From positions 186,001-250,000 of the forward strand of contig JALHQT010000004.1 in NCBI GenBank assembly GCA_022841825.1: a stretch of 64,000 nt of DNA. Reading direction: 5' to 3'. Positions 34,628 to 44,072 of this stretch are shown here, piece after piece. The notes under the pieces are model-generated. The model was not told where the DNA came from. It was given only the letters and a program-made list of their open reading frames with translations, and did not search any database. Every line of letters begins with the position of its first letter. Position 1 is the first letter of the stretch. The position numbers and the translations under genes are program-made. This stretch comes from Anaerolineae bacterium. GTDB lineage: Bacteria > Chloroflexota > Anaerolineae > Aggregatilineales > Phototrophicaceae.

Positions 34628-35860
34628 ATGACGACCTTAGTCCGTGCGCTCGTCTGCATATTGCTCGCTCTCTTCCCGCTCAGAGTTGTCGCGGCGCAAG
34701 ACGCGATACCCGCTGCGCTGCCTCCATCTTTCGAAATCCTCGTGCTGACAACTCAGGTGCAGCATGTGGGTAGCACGGAAATCCTGGGAGTGGTTCGTAC
34801 CACCAACGTAGATCTCCGCGCTATGAGTTTCAAGATTCTGCACGATCCTGCGGTTCTGCACATTCAGGCGATTGAGATAGAAGGCTTTGACGCCTTCAGC
34901 AATCCCAGTAATGCCGAGGGGCTATTCGAGATGTATGCCCCTGCTACGGCGCGGACACCTGTCGCAGAACAAGCGGAATCGGGAGATGTAATTTCGGAGT
35001 TTGCCTTCGTGTTGACCGTTGCTACTCAGTCTATCGGCAGCACCCGGCTGTACATTACAGATGTGGAAGCAGCCGACACGCTTGGAAACAGTATTGCCAA
35101 CGATACGATCTATTCCGCCTCGCTCGAGGTCATCGAACCTGATGCCGATGCTTGTACCATTGAGCAAATACGTTATCGAATCGCAGTCGATGCCGCGAAC
35201 ATCCGCAGTACGCCCAACTATGGCGCGGCGGTAACGCGCGTCATTCGCCGCGATGAAGAGGTTGAAGTCCTAACTCAGGCAGCGATGCCCGATGGTATCT
35301 GGTACAACGTCCGCCACGTTGTGAATGCCACATCGACAATCGAAGGCTGGATCTATTCGGCGAACGTGACCTCCAACTGCGCGGGGGAGGGGATCATCCC
35401 AGTTGCTTCCGAAGTTCCTACTTTGTCGCCGATTGTTTCTACGGCTCGTCCATCGGGTGATCCAACACCAACACCATCGCCAACAAGTTCAGGGTCATCG
35501 CCGACCTCTGCTCCTGCCACCTCCTCTGCTCCTGCGACATCCGCCGCTCCAACCAGTACGTTGGCTCCGCCCACGCCAACGCCTCAACCTGTGGTCGTCA
35601 GCGATGGCGATGGCGATGGCTATCCTGACAGCTCGGATCGCTGCCCAGGTCAGGGTCCGAGTGGTTGGAACCAGGGCAGCGATTGCCCGGACTCTGACGC
35701 CGACGGCTTTGTAGAAGCGCCGGGCGTGGATGGTTGTCCCGGACAGTTCGGGACGGTCGGTGGGTGTCCCGACTCCGATGGCGATGGGATTGTCGATACG
35801 GCGGATCAGTGCCGGGATGCTCGCGGACCCGCCAGCAACAATGGCTGCCCGACTGGGTAG
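34628..35860 (+). CDS. Secreted protein: cohesin-like domain, SH3-like domain and TSP3 calcium repeats
   Basis: 410 residues. A signal peptide (TLVRALVCILLALFPLRVVA, then AQD) is followed by a beta-rich domain at about 35-165 (VGSTEILGVVRTTNVDLRAM, FKILHDPAVLHIQAIEIEGF) that resembles cohesin modules. Next is an SH3-like domain at about 185-255 (NIRSTPNYGAAVTRVIRRDE, GIWYNVRHV, GWIYSANVT), then a Pro/Thr/Ser linker. The C-terminus has thrombospondin-type-3 calcium repeats (DGDGDGYPDSSDRCPGQG, DSDGDGIVDTADQCRD) with paired cysteines. It is probably a cell-surface or exported assembly protein. The upstream gene supplies a dockerin. The cohesin call is by pattern and moderately sure. Confidence 0.78.
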   Translation: MTTLVRALVCILLALFPLRVVAAQDAIPAALPPSFEILVLTTQVQHVGSTEILGVVRTTNVDLRAMSFKILHDPAVLHIQAIEIEGFDAFSNPSNAEGLFEMYAPATARTPVAEQAESGDVISEFAFVLTVATQSIGSTRLYITDVEAADTLGNSIANDTIYSASLEVIEPDADACTIEQIRYRIAVDAANIRSTPNYGAAVTRVIRRDEEVEVLTQAAMPDGIWYNVRHVVNATSTIEGWIYSANVTSNCAGEGIIPVASEVPTLSPIVSTARPSGDPTPTPSPTSSGSSPTSAPATSSAPATSAAPTSTLAPPTPTPQPVVVSDGDGDGYPDSSDRCPGQGPSGWNQGSDCPDSDADGFVEAPGVDGCPGQFGTVGGCPDSDGDGIVDTADQCRDARGPASNNGCPTG

Positions 35861-37531
35861 CTACGCCTGGATCTCCACGACGACGCCCTGCTCTGCCCAG
35901 TCGTAGAGCAGGCGGATGTTCTCGTTGCTAAGGAGGATGCAGCCGTAGGTCACGCGCGTGCCCAGGCTGTTCGTCCACAAGAGCTGGCTGCCGCCGCGCG
36001 TCGGGAAGCCGTGAAAGCCGTTGGTGAAGTCCGCGCCGGGGATCGGGCGGTAGACACCCATGAAGTTCGGCATCCACAAGTCCCAGTTGCCTGCGTAGGC
36101 ATTCGGTTCGTGCGAGATGATCTGGTAGATGCCTGTCCAGGTGGGGCTGGATGTAATGCCCGTGCTGGCGACCCAATCCCACCGGAGCGCGCCGCCTTCG
36201 TAGACGCGCACGCGCTGCTCGCCGATGCTGACGACGATACGCTTGTCCGGCACAACCGGCAGTTCCAGGAAGTCGTCCGCCGAGGGGATCGTGATCGTTT
36301 CGCCGACGGAAAGCCCATCCTCAAGGCTTGGGTTCGCCTGCTGTATATAAAGGTAGGGCACGCCGTAATCCCAGGCGATGCTGGTGATGCTCTCGCCGGG
36401 CTGGACCGTGTGCGTGGCGTCGCGGTTGTAAAGACGCACGACCGCCTGCGTCTCGGCGCGCGCGATTGCCGCGTTGATCGTCGCCAGCGTCTCGTCCATA
36501 TTCAGATACTCGTTCTGGGAGAGCGTTCCACGCTGCCCTTCGAGATAACCGCGCACTCCGTTCGTGTCGAACGCCAGCGCCAGCCCGGTCGGCTGCGTGT
36601 CATCAGGGGACGCAGTGAGCCAGGATGCCCAGGTATCCGGCATGACCTGCCAGTTGACGCGGGTGTTGGTAACCGGGTTGTAGGCATCAATCCTGAATGG
36701 CGATGCCAGCAGCGACTGGGCTGCCGCCAGGATAGGCGCGGCGTCCGTGACGGTGGGTGCGATGCGCTGCATGACCAGGTCGAGCGCGCCGTCGCGCAGC
36801 GCGCTGATCCCCTGCGCCTCGAACTGCGCCAGCGTCGCGCTGGCATCCACCGCGCGCCCTTCGACCGCTGCCCGTTCCTGCAACGCGCCGCCGACGAACG
36901 CGACGCCCGCGTTTCGAGCAGGGCGGTCGATTTGCGGGGCGATTTCGGCAAGCCCGCGCACGAATGTTTCGCGATCCAGGCTGATGATCGGTGCGAGCGC
37001 CACCTTGTCGAATGCCGCGCGCACCAGCCCACCCATGCTGACACCGGTTCGCCCATAGCCGACTGCTGCCTGCGCACTTGCCGCCGCGTCCAGGCTGATG
37101 CCGAGGAGTGACGGCTGAATTGGGTAAATCTGGTCGCCATCGCGCAGCAAGACGCCGCGCCCATCCCACGTTTGCGCGATCTGCGCGACTGCTGTTTCCG
37201 CGTTCATTCCACCGACGGGGATACCCGCGACCTGAATGCCCGGCAGCGCCCGGCTGCCGCTGAAGAGCAGCACGGCGCCGACCAATACAATCAGCGCCAA
37301 CACGCCCAACAGCGCCAGCGGGGCGGCGAAGATCGCCCAGTTCATCCAACCGCTGCCGTTGGGTTTCTGCTGCCGATGGGGCGGCCGCCGCCGAGACTGC
37401 GGCGTTGGGGCAGGCGGCAGCGGCAGCGGCTGTAAGGTGGGCTGTGGGGGAGGTGCGGCGCGGCGCAGGGTCGTGCGTGTGCGTGGTGCGCGGCGCGGGG
37501 GCATCGGTTTTGAGATTGGGCGTTGAGACAT
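35861..37531 (-). CDS. L,D-transpeptidase (YkuD) with LysM and VanW/PG-binding-like domains
   Basis: 556 residues. The basic Pro/Arg-rich cytoplasmic N-terminus (about 60) precedes one membrane helix (FAAPLALLGVLALIVLVGAV) and an extracytoplasmic part. That part has two putative peptidoglycan-binding (PG_binding_4/VanW-associated) regions at about 100-340, a LysM motif (THTVQPGESITSIAWDYGVP) and a C-terminal YkuD domain (KRIVVSIGEQRVRVYEGGAL, FHGFPTRGG). The active-site region reads TYGCILLSNENIRLL. The nucleophile Cys is present, but the usual His before Gly-Cys ([ST]HGC) is Tyr. It would cross-link peptidoglycan or attach proteins to it. Its stop codon directly abuts that of the convergent neighbour. 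Confidence 0.88.
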   Translation of the reverse strand: MSQRPISKPMPPRRAPRTRTTLRRAAPPPQPTLQPLPLPPAPTPQSRRRPPHRQQKPNGSGWMNWAIFAAPLALLGVLALIVLVGAVLLFSGSRALPGIQVAGIPVGGMNAETAVAQIAQTWDGRGVLLRDGDQIYPIQPSLLGISLDAAASAQAAVGYGRTGVSMGGLVRAAFDKVALAPIISLDRETFVRGLAEIAPQIDRPARNAGVAFVGGALQERAAVEGRAVDASATLAQFEAQGISALRDGALDLVMQRIAPTVTDAAPILAAAQSLLASPFRIDAYNPVTNTRVNWQVMPDTWASWLTASPDDTQPTGLALAFDTNGVRGYLEGQRGTLSQNEYLNMDETLATINAAIARAETQAVVRLYNRDATHTVQPGESITSIAWDYGVPYLYIQQANPSLEDGLSVGETITIPSADDFLELPVVPDKRIVVSIGEQRVRVYEGGALRWDWVASTGITSSPTWTGIYQIISHEPNAYAGNWDLWMPNFMGVYRPIPGADFTNGFHGFPTRGGSQLLWTNSLGTRVTYGCILLSNENIRLLYDWAEQGVVVEIQA

Positions 37532-37659
37532 AGTGTGTTCGTCAGCTTTCAGAAGCTGGGACGCTAACTTCTCTTCATTGTATGATGATTCGATCTATAC
37601 AATGGTTGCCAGGTCTACTGCAATCCTACGTTTGGCGGACGAATACCCAACTTTTTCGC

Positions 37660-37689
37660 TTGACATTTAATATCTTTTGTGCAAATAAT
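37660..37689 (+). promoter_or_regulatory. rpoB: Putative strong sigma-70 promoter of rpoB
   Basis: TTGACA at 37660-37665, an 18-base spacer and AATAAT at 37684-37689: a perfect -35 box and a 5-of-6 -10 box. It lies about 160 bases upstream of the rpoB start. Confidence 0.65.
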
Positions 37690-37833
37690 ACATGTTCGGT
37701 TCCGTCCTGTTCATCTCATTTGCCAGGATTTGGAATGCACGTTAGAAGCCCTTCGACCCTTCATCATCCAGGATTGTACATCCTGCATCTCGTCCGCCAT
37801 CTTCAATATCCACTGTCAGTTGTTTACGTGTCT

Positions 37834-37840
37834 AGAGGAG
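37834..37840 (+). promoter_or_regulatory. rpoB: Ribosome binding site fixing the TTG start of rpoB
   Basis: AGAGGAG, 7 bases before a TTG codon. The resulting protein starts [20 protein letters not shown], which lines up with normal RpoB N-termini, and no ATG is placed as well. Confidence 0.8.
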
Positions 37841-37847
37841 CGGTGCC

Positions 37848-40800
37848 TTGATACGGTTCACGCGAACGAAGAACTATGCTCGCTTCCCCGATGTACAGGA
37901 ACTGCCTTCGCTGATCGAAGTTCAGTTGGAGTCGTTCCGTTGGTTCCTCGAGGAAGGTCTGGCGGAGCTGTTTGACGAAATCAGCCCGATCGAGAGTTTT
38001 CATGGTGACCTGAAGTTGTATTTCCCCGGCAACAGCAAAGAAGCCAAAGAGCTGGGGTTGCGCTACTGGTTCGAGGAACCGAAGTACAGCGAAGAAATCT
38101 GCCTCGAACGCGATCTCTCATATGCCGCGCCGCTTTACATTCGCGTCGGCTTGGTCAACAAGGAGCAGGGTGACGAAGTCATCCTTTCGGATATTTTCCT
38201 TGGCGACTTCCCGTTGATGACCGAAAAGGGTACGTTCATCATCAACGGCACAGAGCGCGTTGTCGTCAGCCAGTTGATTCGTTCCCCTGGTGTGTATTTC
38301 GATACCGAAGAAGACCGCCTGAGCGGTCGCGTGATGTCAAACGCCAAACTCATCCCGGATCGCGGGGCGTGGATGGAATTCGAAACGCGCAAGAGCGACT
38401 ACCTGACGCTCAAATTCAATCGTAAGCGTACCGTGCCGATCACGATCTTCCTGCGCGCGCTTGCGGCAGTCAACGATGGTACTCCCGAAGGCATGTCGCC
38501 AATTGTGACGGGCAGCGATGAGGAAATGCTGTCGCTGTTTGCGGACATCGACGACAACCCCAATCGTCAGTACATGGCGCAGACGCTCAAGAATGAGCCG
38601 CAGTGGGATCTCAAGCGCGATCAGACGGTTGCGCAGGCGGCGCTGATCGAGTTCTTCAAGCGTATGCGACCGGGCGACCCGGCGACTCTCGACAACGCGC
38701 GCGAGTACATGGTCAGCCAGTTGTTTGACCAGCGCCGCTACGATCTGGAGCGCGTCGGTCGCTACAAGCTCAACCAGCGGCTGCATGCCGAAAATCCGAT
38801 CCCGCGCCAGATTCGCACAGTTACGAAGGCGGACATCGTCAAACTGCTGCGCCGCATGGTGCTGATCAACAATGGCAAGCTCGGTCGCGACGACATCGAT
38901 CACCTCGGCAATCGCCGCGTCAAGACGGTCGGCGAGCTGATCCAGAACAAGCTGCGTGTAGGGCTGCGCCGCACCGAGCGCGTGGTCAAAGAGCGCATGT
39001 CGATGCGCGAGACCAACAGCGTCACGCCGGTTGCGCTCGTCAATATCCGCCCGGTGGTCGCCGCCATCCGCGAATTCTTCGGCTCATCGCAGCTTTCGCA
39101 GTTCATGGAGCAGACCAATCCGCTGGCGGAGCTGACCCACAAGCGAACGCTTTCTGCGCTGGGTCCCGGTGGTCTGCGCCGCGAACGCGCGGGCTTCGAT
39201 GTCCGCGACGTGCATCACAGCCATTACGGACGCATCTGCCCGATTGAGACGCCGGAAGGTCCGAACATCGGTCTGATCGGTCGTCTGGCGAGCTATGCGC
39301 GCGTCAACGAGTATGGTTTCATCGAGACGCCCTACCGCGAGGTCATCAAGTTCCTCGCGCCGAATGACCCCGGCATCGTCGGGCGTACCGTGCGTGATGA
39401 TGTGACGGATGAGAAGGAACGTGTCCTCGCCGAAGATGGGGCGGTCATCACCGAAGAGATGGTCAAGAAGTTCATCAAGGCGGGGTTGACTAGCATTCCG
39501 GTCATGCCGTTCGTCGGTGATGCGATCAAGTATCTCTCGGCAGATGAAGAAGATAACTTTGTCATCGCGCAGGCGAACGCCCCGCTCGACAGTTTTCGCC
39601 AGTTCGCCTCCGACCGCATTTCGTCGCGGCATAACCAGAAATTCCTGGTCACCTCCGCACGGCGCATCGACTACATGGATGTCGCCCCGCGCCAGATCGT
39701 CGGCATCAGCGCCGCGCTCATCCCATTCCTGGAGCATGACGACGCCAACCGTGCGCTCATGGGCTCCAATATGCAGCGCCAGGCAGTGCCGCTTCTCAAG
39801 CCGGACGTGCCGATTGTCAGCACGGGCATGGAAGGGCAGGCGGCGTACGACAGCGGTCAGGTGCTGCTGTCGGATGTCGAGGGCGAGGTTCTGAGCGTGC
39901 AGGGCGACCGCGTCGTCGTGCGCACAACCAGCGGCGACGAGCGCATCTTCCGGCTGCGTAAGTACAACCGCTCCAACCAATCGACCTGCGTTGATCAGCG
40001 TCCCATCGTCACCAAGGGGCAGATGGTCAAGAAGCGCGATGTCATCGCCGACAGTTCTTCGACCACCCTGGGCAACATCGCGCTCGGTCATGATGTGCTG
40101 GGTGCCTTCCTCTCCTGGGACGGCGGTAATTACGAAGATGCGCTGCTCATCAGCGAAGACATGCTGCGCAACGACAAGTTCACGAGCATCCACATCGAAA
40201 AGCACGAGGTGGACGCGCGTGATACCAAACTGGGTCCGGAAGAAATCACCTACGACATTCCGAATGTCGGCGAAGACGCGCTGAAGGACCTGGACGAATT
40301 CGGGATCGTGCGTATCGGCGCGGAAGTCGGTCCCAACGACATCCTGGTCGGCAAGATCACGCCGAAGGGCGAAAAAGAACTCAGCCCGGAAGAGAAGCTG
40401 CTGCGCGCGATCTTTGGTGAAAAGGCGCGCGAGGTCAAAGATTCGTCGCTGCGCCTGCCGCATGGCGAAAAGGGCAAAGTCGTCGATGTGAAGACCTTCA
40501 CGCGCGACGAACACCCCGACCTGCCTGCGGGTGTCGAGAAGATGGTGCGCGTCAGTGTTGCGCAGAAACGTAAGCTGACGGTTGGCGACAAGATGGCAGG
40601 GCGTCACGGAAACAAGGGCGTTATCTCGAAGATCGTCCCCATCGAGGATATGCCGTATCTGGACGATGGTCGCCCCTGTGAGATCATCCTGAATCCACTC
40701 GGCGTGCCAGGTCGTATGAACATCGGTCAGGTGCTGGAAATTCACCTGGGGTGGGCAGCGGAGCGCTTGGGCTTCCGCGCCATCACACCCGTGTTTGACG

Positions 40801-41801
40801 GCGCGAAGGAAGATGAAATCCAGAGCGAGTTGGGACGCGCATGGTTGATCGACCGCGCGTGGATGGAGATTACCGAGCGTGCCTTCCACTGGGTCAGCGA
40901 GTACTACTCGGCAGATGATCTCGAAGATGACGCGGAAGTGCGCCGCCTCTATATCTATGCGCTCCTGCGCGAGAACCCGCTCTATGATGCCGACCAGATC
41001 CTGGTGGACGAGGTCTATGCTCGTCGCGCAGTGCTGACCGAATGGCTGCGCGAAAAGGGCTATAACCCCGATGATGTCCTGCTCTTCGAGACCACTGGCT
41101 TGTCATCCGCAGAGCGTGATCGCCGTGACCAGTATGCCATCATTGTGGCGCTCCGTGAGTGGTGCTACTGGGCAGACCCCGGCATCGAAATCCCGGACGA
41201 AATTTCTGAAAAGGATCTGCTGAAGATCGCCGACCGCGTGATGTTCGAGACCGGACATGCGGTTCCCATCTACGGCAAGCAGAAACTGTACGATGGACGT
41301 ACGGGTGAAGCGTTCGATCAGCCCGTGACAGTAGGCATCATTCACATGCTCAAACTGGCGCATCTTGTGGAAGACAAGGTTCACGCCCGTTCGACCGGTC
41401 CCTACAGTCTTGTCACGCAGCAGCCGCTCGGTGGTAAGGCGCAATTCGGCGGTCAGCGCTTTGGTGAGATGGAAGTGTGGGCACTCGAGGCATACGGCGC
41501 GGCGCACACGCTCCAGGAAATGCTTACGGTCAAGTCGGACGATGTCCAGGGTCGCGTCAAGACGTATGAGGCGATCATCAAGGGCGAGGCGATTGAAGAG
41601 CCGGGTATCCCGACCAGCTTCCGCGTCCTCGTCAAGGAACTGCAATCGCTCGGCCTGGCGGTCGAAGCCATCACCGAAAGCGGCGAGGTGATCCGGTTTG
41701 GCAAGGACGAAGAGAAGCGCCAGCAGAGCAGCAGACCGCAGCCTGCGGGCGGCGCCCCGACCATGCTTGGCATGGGGATGGACGACGGCGGCGACCTTTA
41801 G
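37848..41801 (+). CDS. rpoB: DNA-directed RNA polymerase subunit beta
   Basis: The 1317-residue beta subunit of the core RNA polymerase. Signature blocks: [20 protein letters not shown] and [20 protein letters not shown] (the rifampicin pocket; the common resistance positions carry the sensitive-type residues), [20 protein letters not shown], and [19 protein letters not shown]. The C-terminal [20 protein letters not shown] is the standard clamp-binding segment. The start is TTG. The gene normally heads rpoB-rpoC behind rplL. Here the next gene is endonuclease V and no ribosomal-protein gene precedes it, so rpoC must lie elsewhere. Confidence 0.98.
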   Translation: MIRFTRTKNYARFPDVQELPSLIEVQLESFRWFLEEGLAELFDEISPIESFHGDLKLYFPGNSKEAKELGLRYWFEEPKYSEEICLERDLSYAAPLYIRVGLVNKEQGDEVILSDIFLGDFPLMTEKGTFIINGTERVVVSQLIRSPGVYFDTEEDRLSGRVMSNAKLIPDRGAWMEFETRKSDYLTLKFNRKRTVPITIFLRALAAVNDGTPEGMSPIVTGSDEEMLSLFADIDDNPNRQYMAQTLKNEPQWDLKRDQTVAQAALIEFFKRMRPGDPATLDNAREYMVSQLFDQRRYDLERVGRYKLNQRLHAENPIPRQIRTVTKADIVKLLRRMVLINNGKLGRDDIDHLGNRRVKTVGELIQNKLRVGLRRTERVVKERMSMRETNSVTPVALVNIRPVVAAIREFFGSSQLSQFMEQTNPLAELTHKRTLSALGPGGLRRERAGFDVRDVHHSHYGRICPIETPEGPNIGLIGRLASYARVNEYGFIETPYREVIKFLAPNDPGIVGRTVRDDVTDEKERVLAEDGAVITEEMVKKFIKAGLTSIPVMPFVGDAIKYLSADEEDNFVIAQANAPLDSFRQFASDRISSRHNQKFLVTSARRIDYMDVAPRQIVGISAALIPFLEHDDANRALMGSNMQRQAVPLLKPDVPIVSTGMEGQAAYDSGQVLLSDVEGEVLSVQGDRVVVRTTSGDERIFRLRKYNRSNQSTCVDQRPIVTKGQMVKKRDVIADSSSTTLGNIALGHDVLGAFLSWDGGNYEDALLISEDMLRNDKFTSIHIEKHEVDARDTKLGPEEITYDIPNVGEDALKDLDEFGIVRIGAEVGPNDILVGKITPKGEKELSPEEKLLRAIFGEKAREVKDSSLRLPHGEKGKVVDVKTFTRDEHPDLPAGVEKMVRVSVAQKRKLTVGDKMAGRHGNKGVISKIVPIEDMPYLDDGRPCEIILNPLGVPGRMNIGQVLEIHLGWAAERLGFRAITPVFDGAKEDEIQSELGRAWLIDRAWMEITERAFHWVSEYYSADDLEDDAEVRRLYIYALLRENPLYDADQILVDEVYARRAVLTEWLREKGYNPDDVLLFETTGLSSAERDRRDQYAIIVALREWCYWADPGIEIPDEISEKDLLKIADRVMFETGHAVPIYGKQKLYDGRTGEAFDQPVTVGIIHMLKLAHLVEDKVHARSTGPYSLVTQQPLGGKAQFGGQRFGEMEVWALEAYGAAHTLQEMLTVKSDDVQGRVKTYEAIIKGEAIEEPGIPTSFRVLVKELQSLGLAVEAITESGEVIRFGKDEEKRQQSSRPQPAGGAPTMLGMGMDDGGDL

Positions 41802-41819
41802 TCTGTAAGGATGAGAGTT

Positions 41820-41890
41820 ACAACCGCGAAGACGCGATGAGCGCGAAGATCAGGAACACTGCTTCGTAGTCATCGTGCTTTCGCGGTTGT
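41820..41890. terminator. Possible terminator or repeat structure after rpoB
   Basis: The arms ACAACCGCGAA and TTCGCGGTTGT (11 perfect pairs) flank a 49-base loop that itself contains GCGAAG and GCGATG repeats; the right arm is followed by a short T-rich stretch. The large loop makes a plain terminator doubtful. It may be a dispersed repeat. Confidence 0.4.
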
Positions 41891-41911
41891 TTTCATTTCT
41901 AGGTTGGGATT

Positions 41912-42577
41912 ATGGATCTCAAGACTGACCTGCACTCCTGGGACGTATCGCCTGCGGACGCCATTGCGCTGCAAAATCGGCTTGCTGAGCAGCTTCGCGA
42001 GCATGTCCTGGATTGGGAGCGGGTACGCACGGTCGCAGGGGTGGATGTCAGCGTGAAGAACTTCGTGTCGCAGGCGGCGGTTGTCGTGTTGTCGTTTCCG
42101 GACATGCAGGTGCTCGAAGTCGTCACGGCGGCGCAGCCCACCCCCTATCCGTACATCCCTGGCTTGCTCACCTTCCGCGAGGGACCAGTGCTCCTGGAAG
42201 CCTTCCAGAAACTCCAACTCACTCCCGATGTCTTCATGTTTGATGGCATGGGGCGTATTCATCCTCGGCGCATGGGAATTGCCGCCCACATGGGCTTGTG
42301 GCTGAGGCTGCCCACGATAGGCTGCGGCAAAACCTACTTCCTCGGTCAGTATGCCGAGCCAGAGTTGGAAGCAGGCAGCCGCAGTCCGCTGACGCATAAG
42401 GGTGAGGTGATCGGAAGCGTGGTGCGCACAAAGACGCGTGTCAAGCCGCTCTTCATTTCCCCCGGACACCTGATGACGCTCGAAGATGCGGTCAGACTGA
42501 CGCTGCACTGCACAACGCTCTATCGTCTGCCGGAACCGATACGTGCCGCACATCACGCGGCGGGAGGCTTCGCTTGA
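41912..42577 (+). CDS. nfi: Endonuclease V (deoxyinosine repair)
   Basis: A 221-residue nuclease cutting the second phosphodiester 3' to deoxyinosine, starting repair of deaminated adenine. Motifs: VAGVDVSVKNF (catalytic Asp), PYIPGLLTFREGPVLLEAF, FMFDGMGRIHPRRMGIAAHM (second Asp and the HPR motif) and a lysine/Asp region near SPLTHKGEVIGSVVRTKTRV. The length is normal. It overlaps the next gene by four bases (TTGA). Confidence 0.96.
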   Translation: MDLKTDLHSWDVSPADAIALQNRLAEQLREHVLDWERVRTVAGVDVSVKNFVSQAAVVVLSFPDMQVLEVVTAAQPTPYPYIPGLLTFREGPVLLEAFQKLQLTPDVFMFDGMGRIHPRRMGIAAHMGLWLRLPTIGCGKTYFLGQYAEPELEAGSRSPLTHKGEVIGSVVRTKTRVKPLFISPGHLMTLEDAVRLTLHCTTLYRLPEPIRAAHHAAGGFA

Positions 42578-42936
42578 CCCCGCCCGACTGCCGCATCTAT
42601 ATCGACACCGACCTGAGCGACAACGAACTGCTTGGCATCATCCGCATGGTCATGTTCGCGCCAGCCGACCCGACCGATGGGCGCGTCGAATTATTCAAGA
42701 ACGAAGACTATCATCAGGAGCGGCGGCGGCAGTTCCCTCAGGGGTTCATCTTCTTTCGTTACTACGCCGATGTCTTCATGCCCGGCACGGACGCGCAGCG
42801 CGCCATACGGATCGGCGATTTGCTCAACGAGCTGTGGGCGCAGGAGATTTCAGCCGTGGCCGGTTGCAGTTTCGAACACCTGCTGCCGGAACATGGCGGA
42901 TTTCGCAGCGAAAATGTGCCTTGGGTGCGCGATTAG
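42574..42936 (+). CDS. Small protein of unknown function
   Basis: A 120-residue soluble protein, alpha/beta in look, starting with TTG that overlaps the endonuclease V stop; GGGAGG lies 6 bases upstream. Notable stretches are CRIYIDTDLSDNELLGIIRM, EDYHQERRRQFPQGFIFFRY, ADVFMPGTDAQRAIRIGDLL and a C-terminal EHLLPEHGGF. I recognise no family. Translational coupling to endonuclease V suggests co-expression but not necessarily a shared role. Confidence 0.7.
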   Translation: MTPPDCRIYIDTDLSDNELLGIIRMVMFAPADPTDGRVELFKNEDYHQERRRQFPQGFIFFRYYADVFMPGTDAQRAIRIGDLLNELWAQEISAVAGCSFEHLLPEHGGFRSENVPWVRD

Positions 42937-42966
42937 CCACGTCAGGAAGCGCCGCATAACCTTCTC

Positions 42967-44031
42967 TCATGGGTGCAGCATACTCCTATAGACCTCCATC
43001 GTCAGCCGCCCGACCGCCTCTGGTGAACCCTCCAGGTTGATCTTGCGCCTGCCAGCCTCACCCATCGCCTGTGCGAGTTCTCGGTTTTCCAAGAGCCGGA
43101 TCACCGCATCCGCGAATGCCTGCACATCTGAGGGCGGTACCAGCAAGCCTGTGACACCCTCATCGATTGCGTCAGGGAGTGCGCCAACCCGGGTGGCGAC
43201 CACCGGTCTCGCATACGTGTAGGCAAGTGGGATAACGCCGCTCTGCGTTGCCTCGACATACGGCAGTACCACAACCGCCGCTTGCGTGAAGAGTTCAGCT
43301 CTCATTTCATCGGGGATATAGGTGTTATGGATGATATAGCGCGATGGATCGGTCATCAGCGCACGGTAGCGATCCAGCGGCTCTCCCGTACCCGCGATCA
43401 TGATCTTCATGTCTGGGACGCTGGCGGCGATGATCGGCTCGGCGCGGATGAGGATGTCCAGCCCCTTGTATTCCCAGATGCGCCCAAAAAAGAGGATCGT
43501 CTTTGAGGTGATGGGCGTGGTGCTGCCCTCATCGTCCCCAATCTTAACGTGAGGGATGATCGCAATCTTTTCGGCAGGCAGACCCAACTGAATGCACGCT
43601 TCTTTGATACGCTTGCCGTGCACGATGAGCCTGCTGGCGCGGTCGAAACCAAGTCGGAAGATGAACTGCGGTTGTTTTTGCTGCTCATCACCCCGATGAG
43701 GCAGCGGATCATGAACGGTTACGACGAGCGGATACCTGAACAGAAACGGTTGCAGCAGGTTGAACCAGATGAATCCCTGCTGAAGGTGGATTACATCAGG
43801 GCGAAAGCGTCGCAATTCCTGAGACAAGCGCCACATATTGCGGATCTGTTCGAACACATGCCGGATTCTGGCAGCGGGAATTGCGATGAATCGCACTCGT
43901 TTGTCCAGCAGCTTTCTGACCTCATCTTCGGAGTCCGAGAGCGCCAACAGGACATCCGCGTGATCGGCGATACCATTCACCCAACGGATGCTGTATTCGG
44001 AAAATGCGAAGCTGATAAATGCGACGCGCAT
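42967..44031 (-). CDS. Family 4 glycosyltransferase
   Basis: A 354-residue GT-B fold retaining glycosyltransferase. An N-terminal acceptor domain (FRPDVIHLQQGFIWFNLLQP, VVTVHDPLPHRG) is followed by a C-terminal nucleotide-sugar domain with KTILFFGRIWEYKGLDILIR, the acidic EATQSGVIPLAYTYARPVVA motif (the EX7E-type region) and VGALPDAIDEGVTGLLVPP. It probably acts in surface polysaccharide or glycolipid synthesis. Donor and acceptor are unknown. It is 41 bases downstream of a HAD phosphatase on the same strand. Confidence 0.93.
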   Translation of the reverse strand: MRVAFISFAFSEYSIRWVNGIADHADVLLALSDSEDEVRKLLDKRVRFIAIPAARIRHVFEQIRNMWRLSQELRRFRPDVIHLQQGFIWFNLLQPFLFRYPLVVTVHDPLPHRGDEQQKQPQFIFRLGFDRASRLIVHGKRIKEACIQLGLPAEKIAIIPHVKIGDDEGSTTPITSKTILFFGRIWEYKGLDILIRAEPIIAASVPDMKIMIAGTGEPLDRYRALMTDPSRYIIHNTYIPDEMRAELFTQAAVVVLPYVEATQSGVIPLAYTYARPVVATRVGALPDAIDEGVTGLLVPPSDVQAFADAVIRLLENRELAQAMGEAGRRKINLEGSPEAVGRLTMEVYRSMLHP

Positions 44032-44072
44032 GGAGTGACCGCCTGGTTGCGAGACTTGCGTATGAGTAGCCG

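Larger units (their letters stand above)
37532..37847. other. rpoB promoter and leader region
   Basis: 316 bases without a gene between the divergent L,D-transpeptidase and rpoB. It holds a strong promoter (37660-37689), about 150 bases of transcribed leader and the rpoB ribosome binding site. I see no L10 or other ribosomal-protein gene upstream of rpoB. Confidence 0.65.

Noticed and set aside
33770-35860. Cellulosome locus
   Set aside because: Only one dockerin and one cohesin-like module are present, and neither neighbour is a glycoside hydrolase, so a cellulosome is not supported.
39084-40889. 601-codon open frame opposite rpoB
   Set aside because: It lies wholly inside rpoB, whose motifs are intact, and has no recognisable family.
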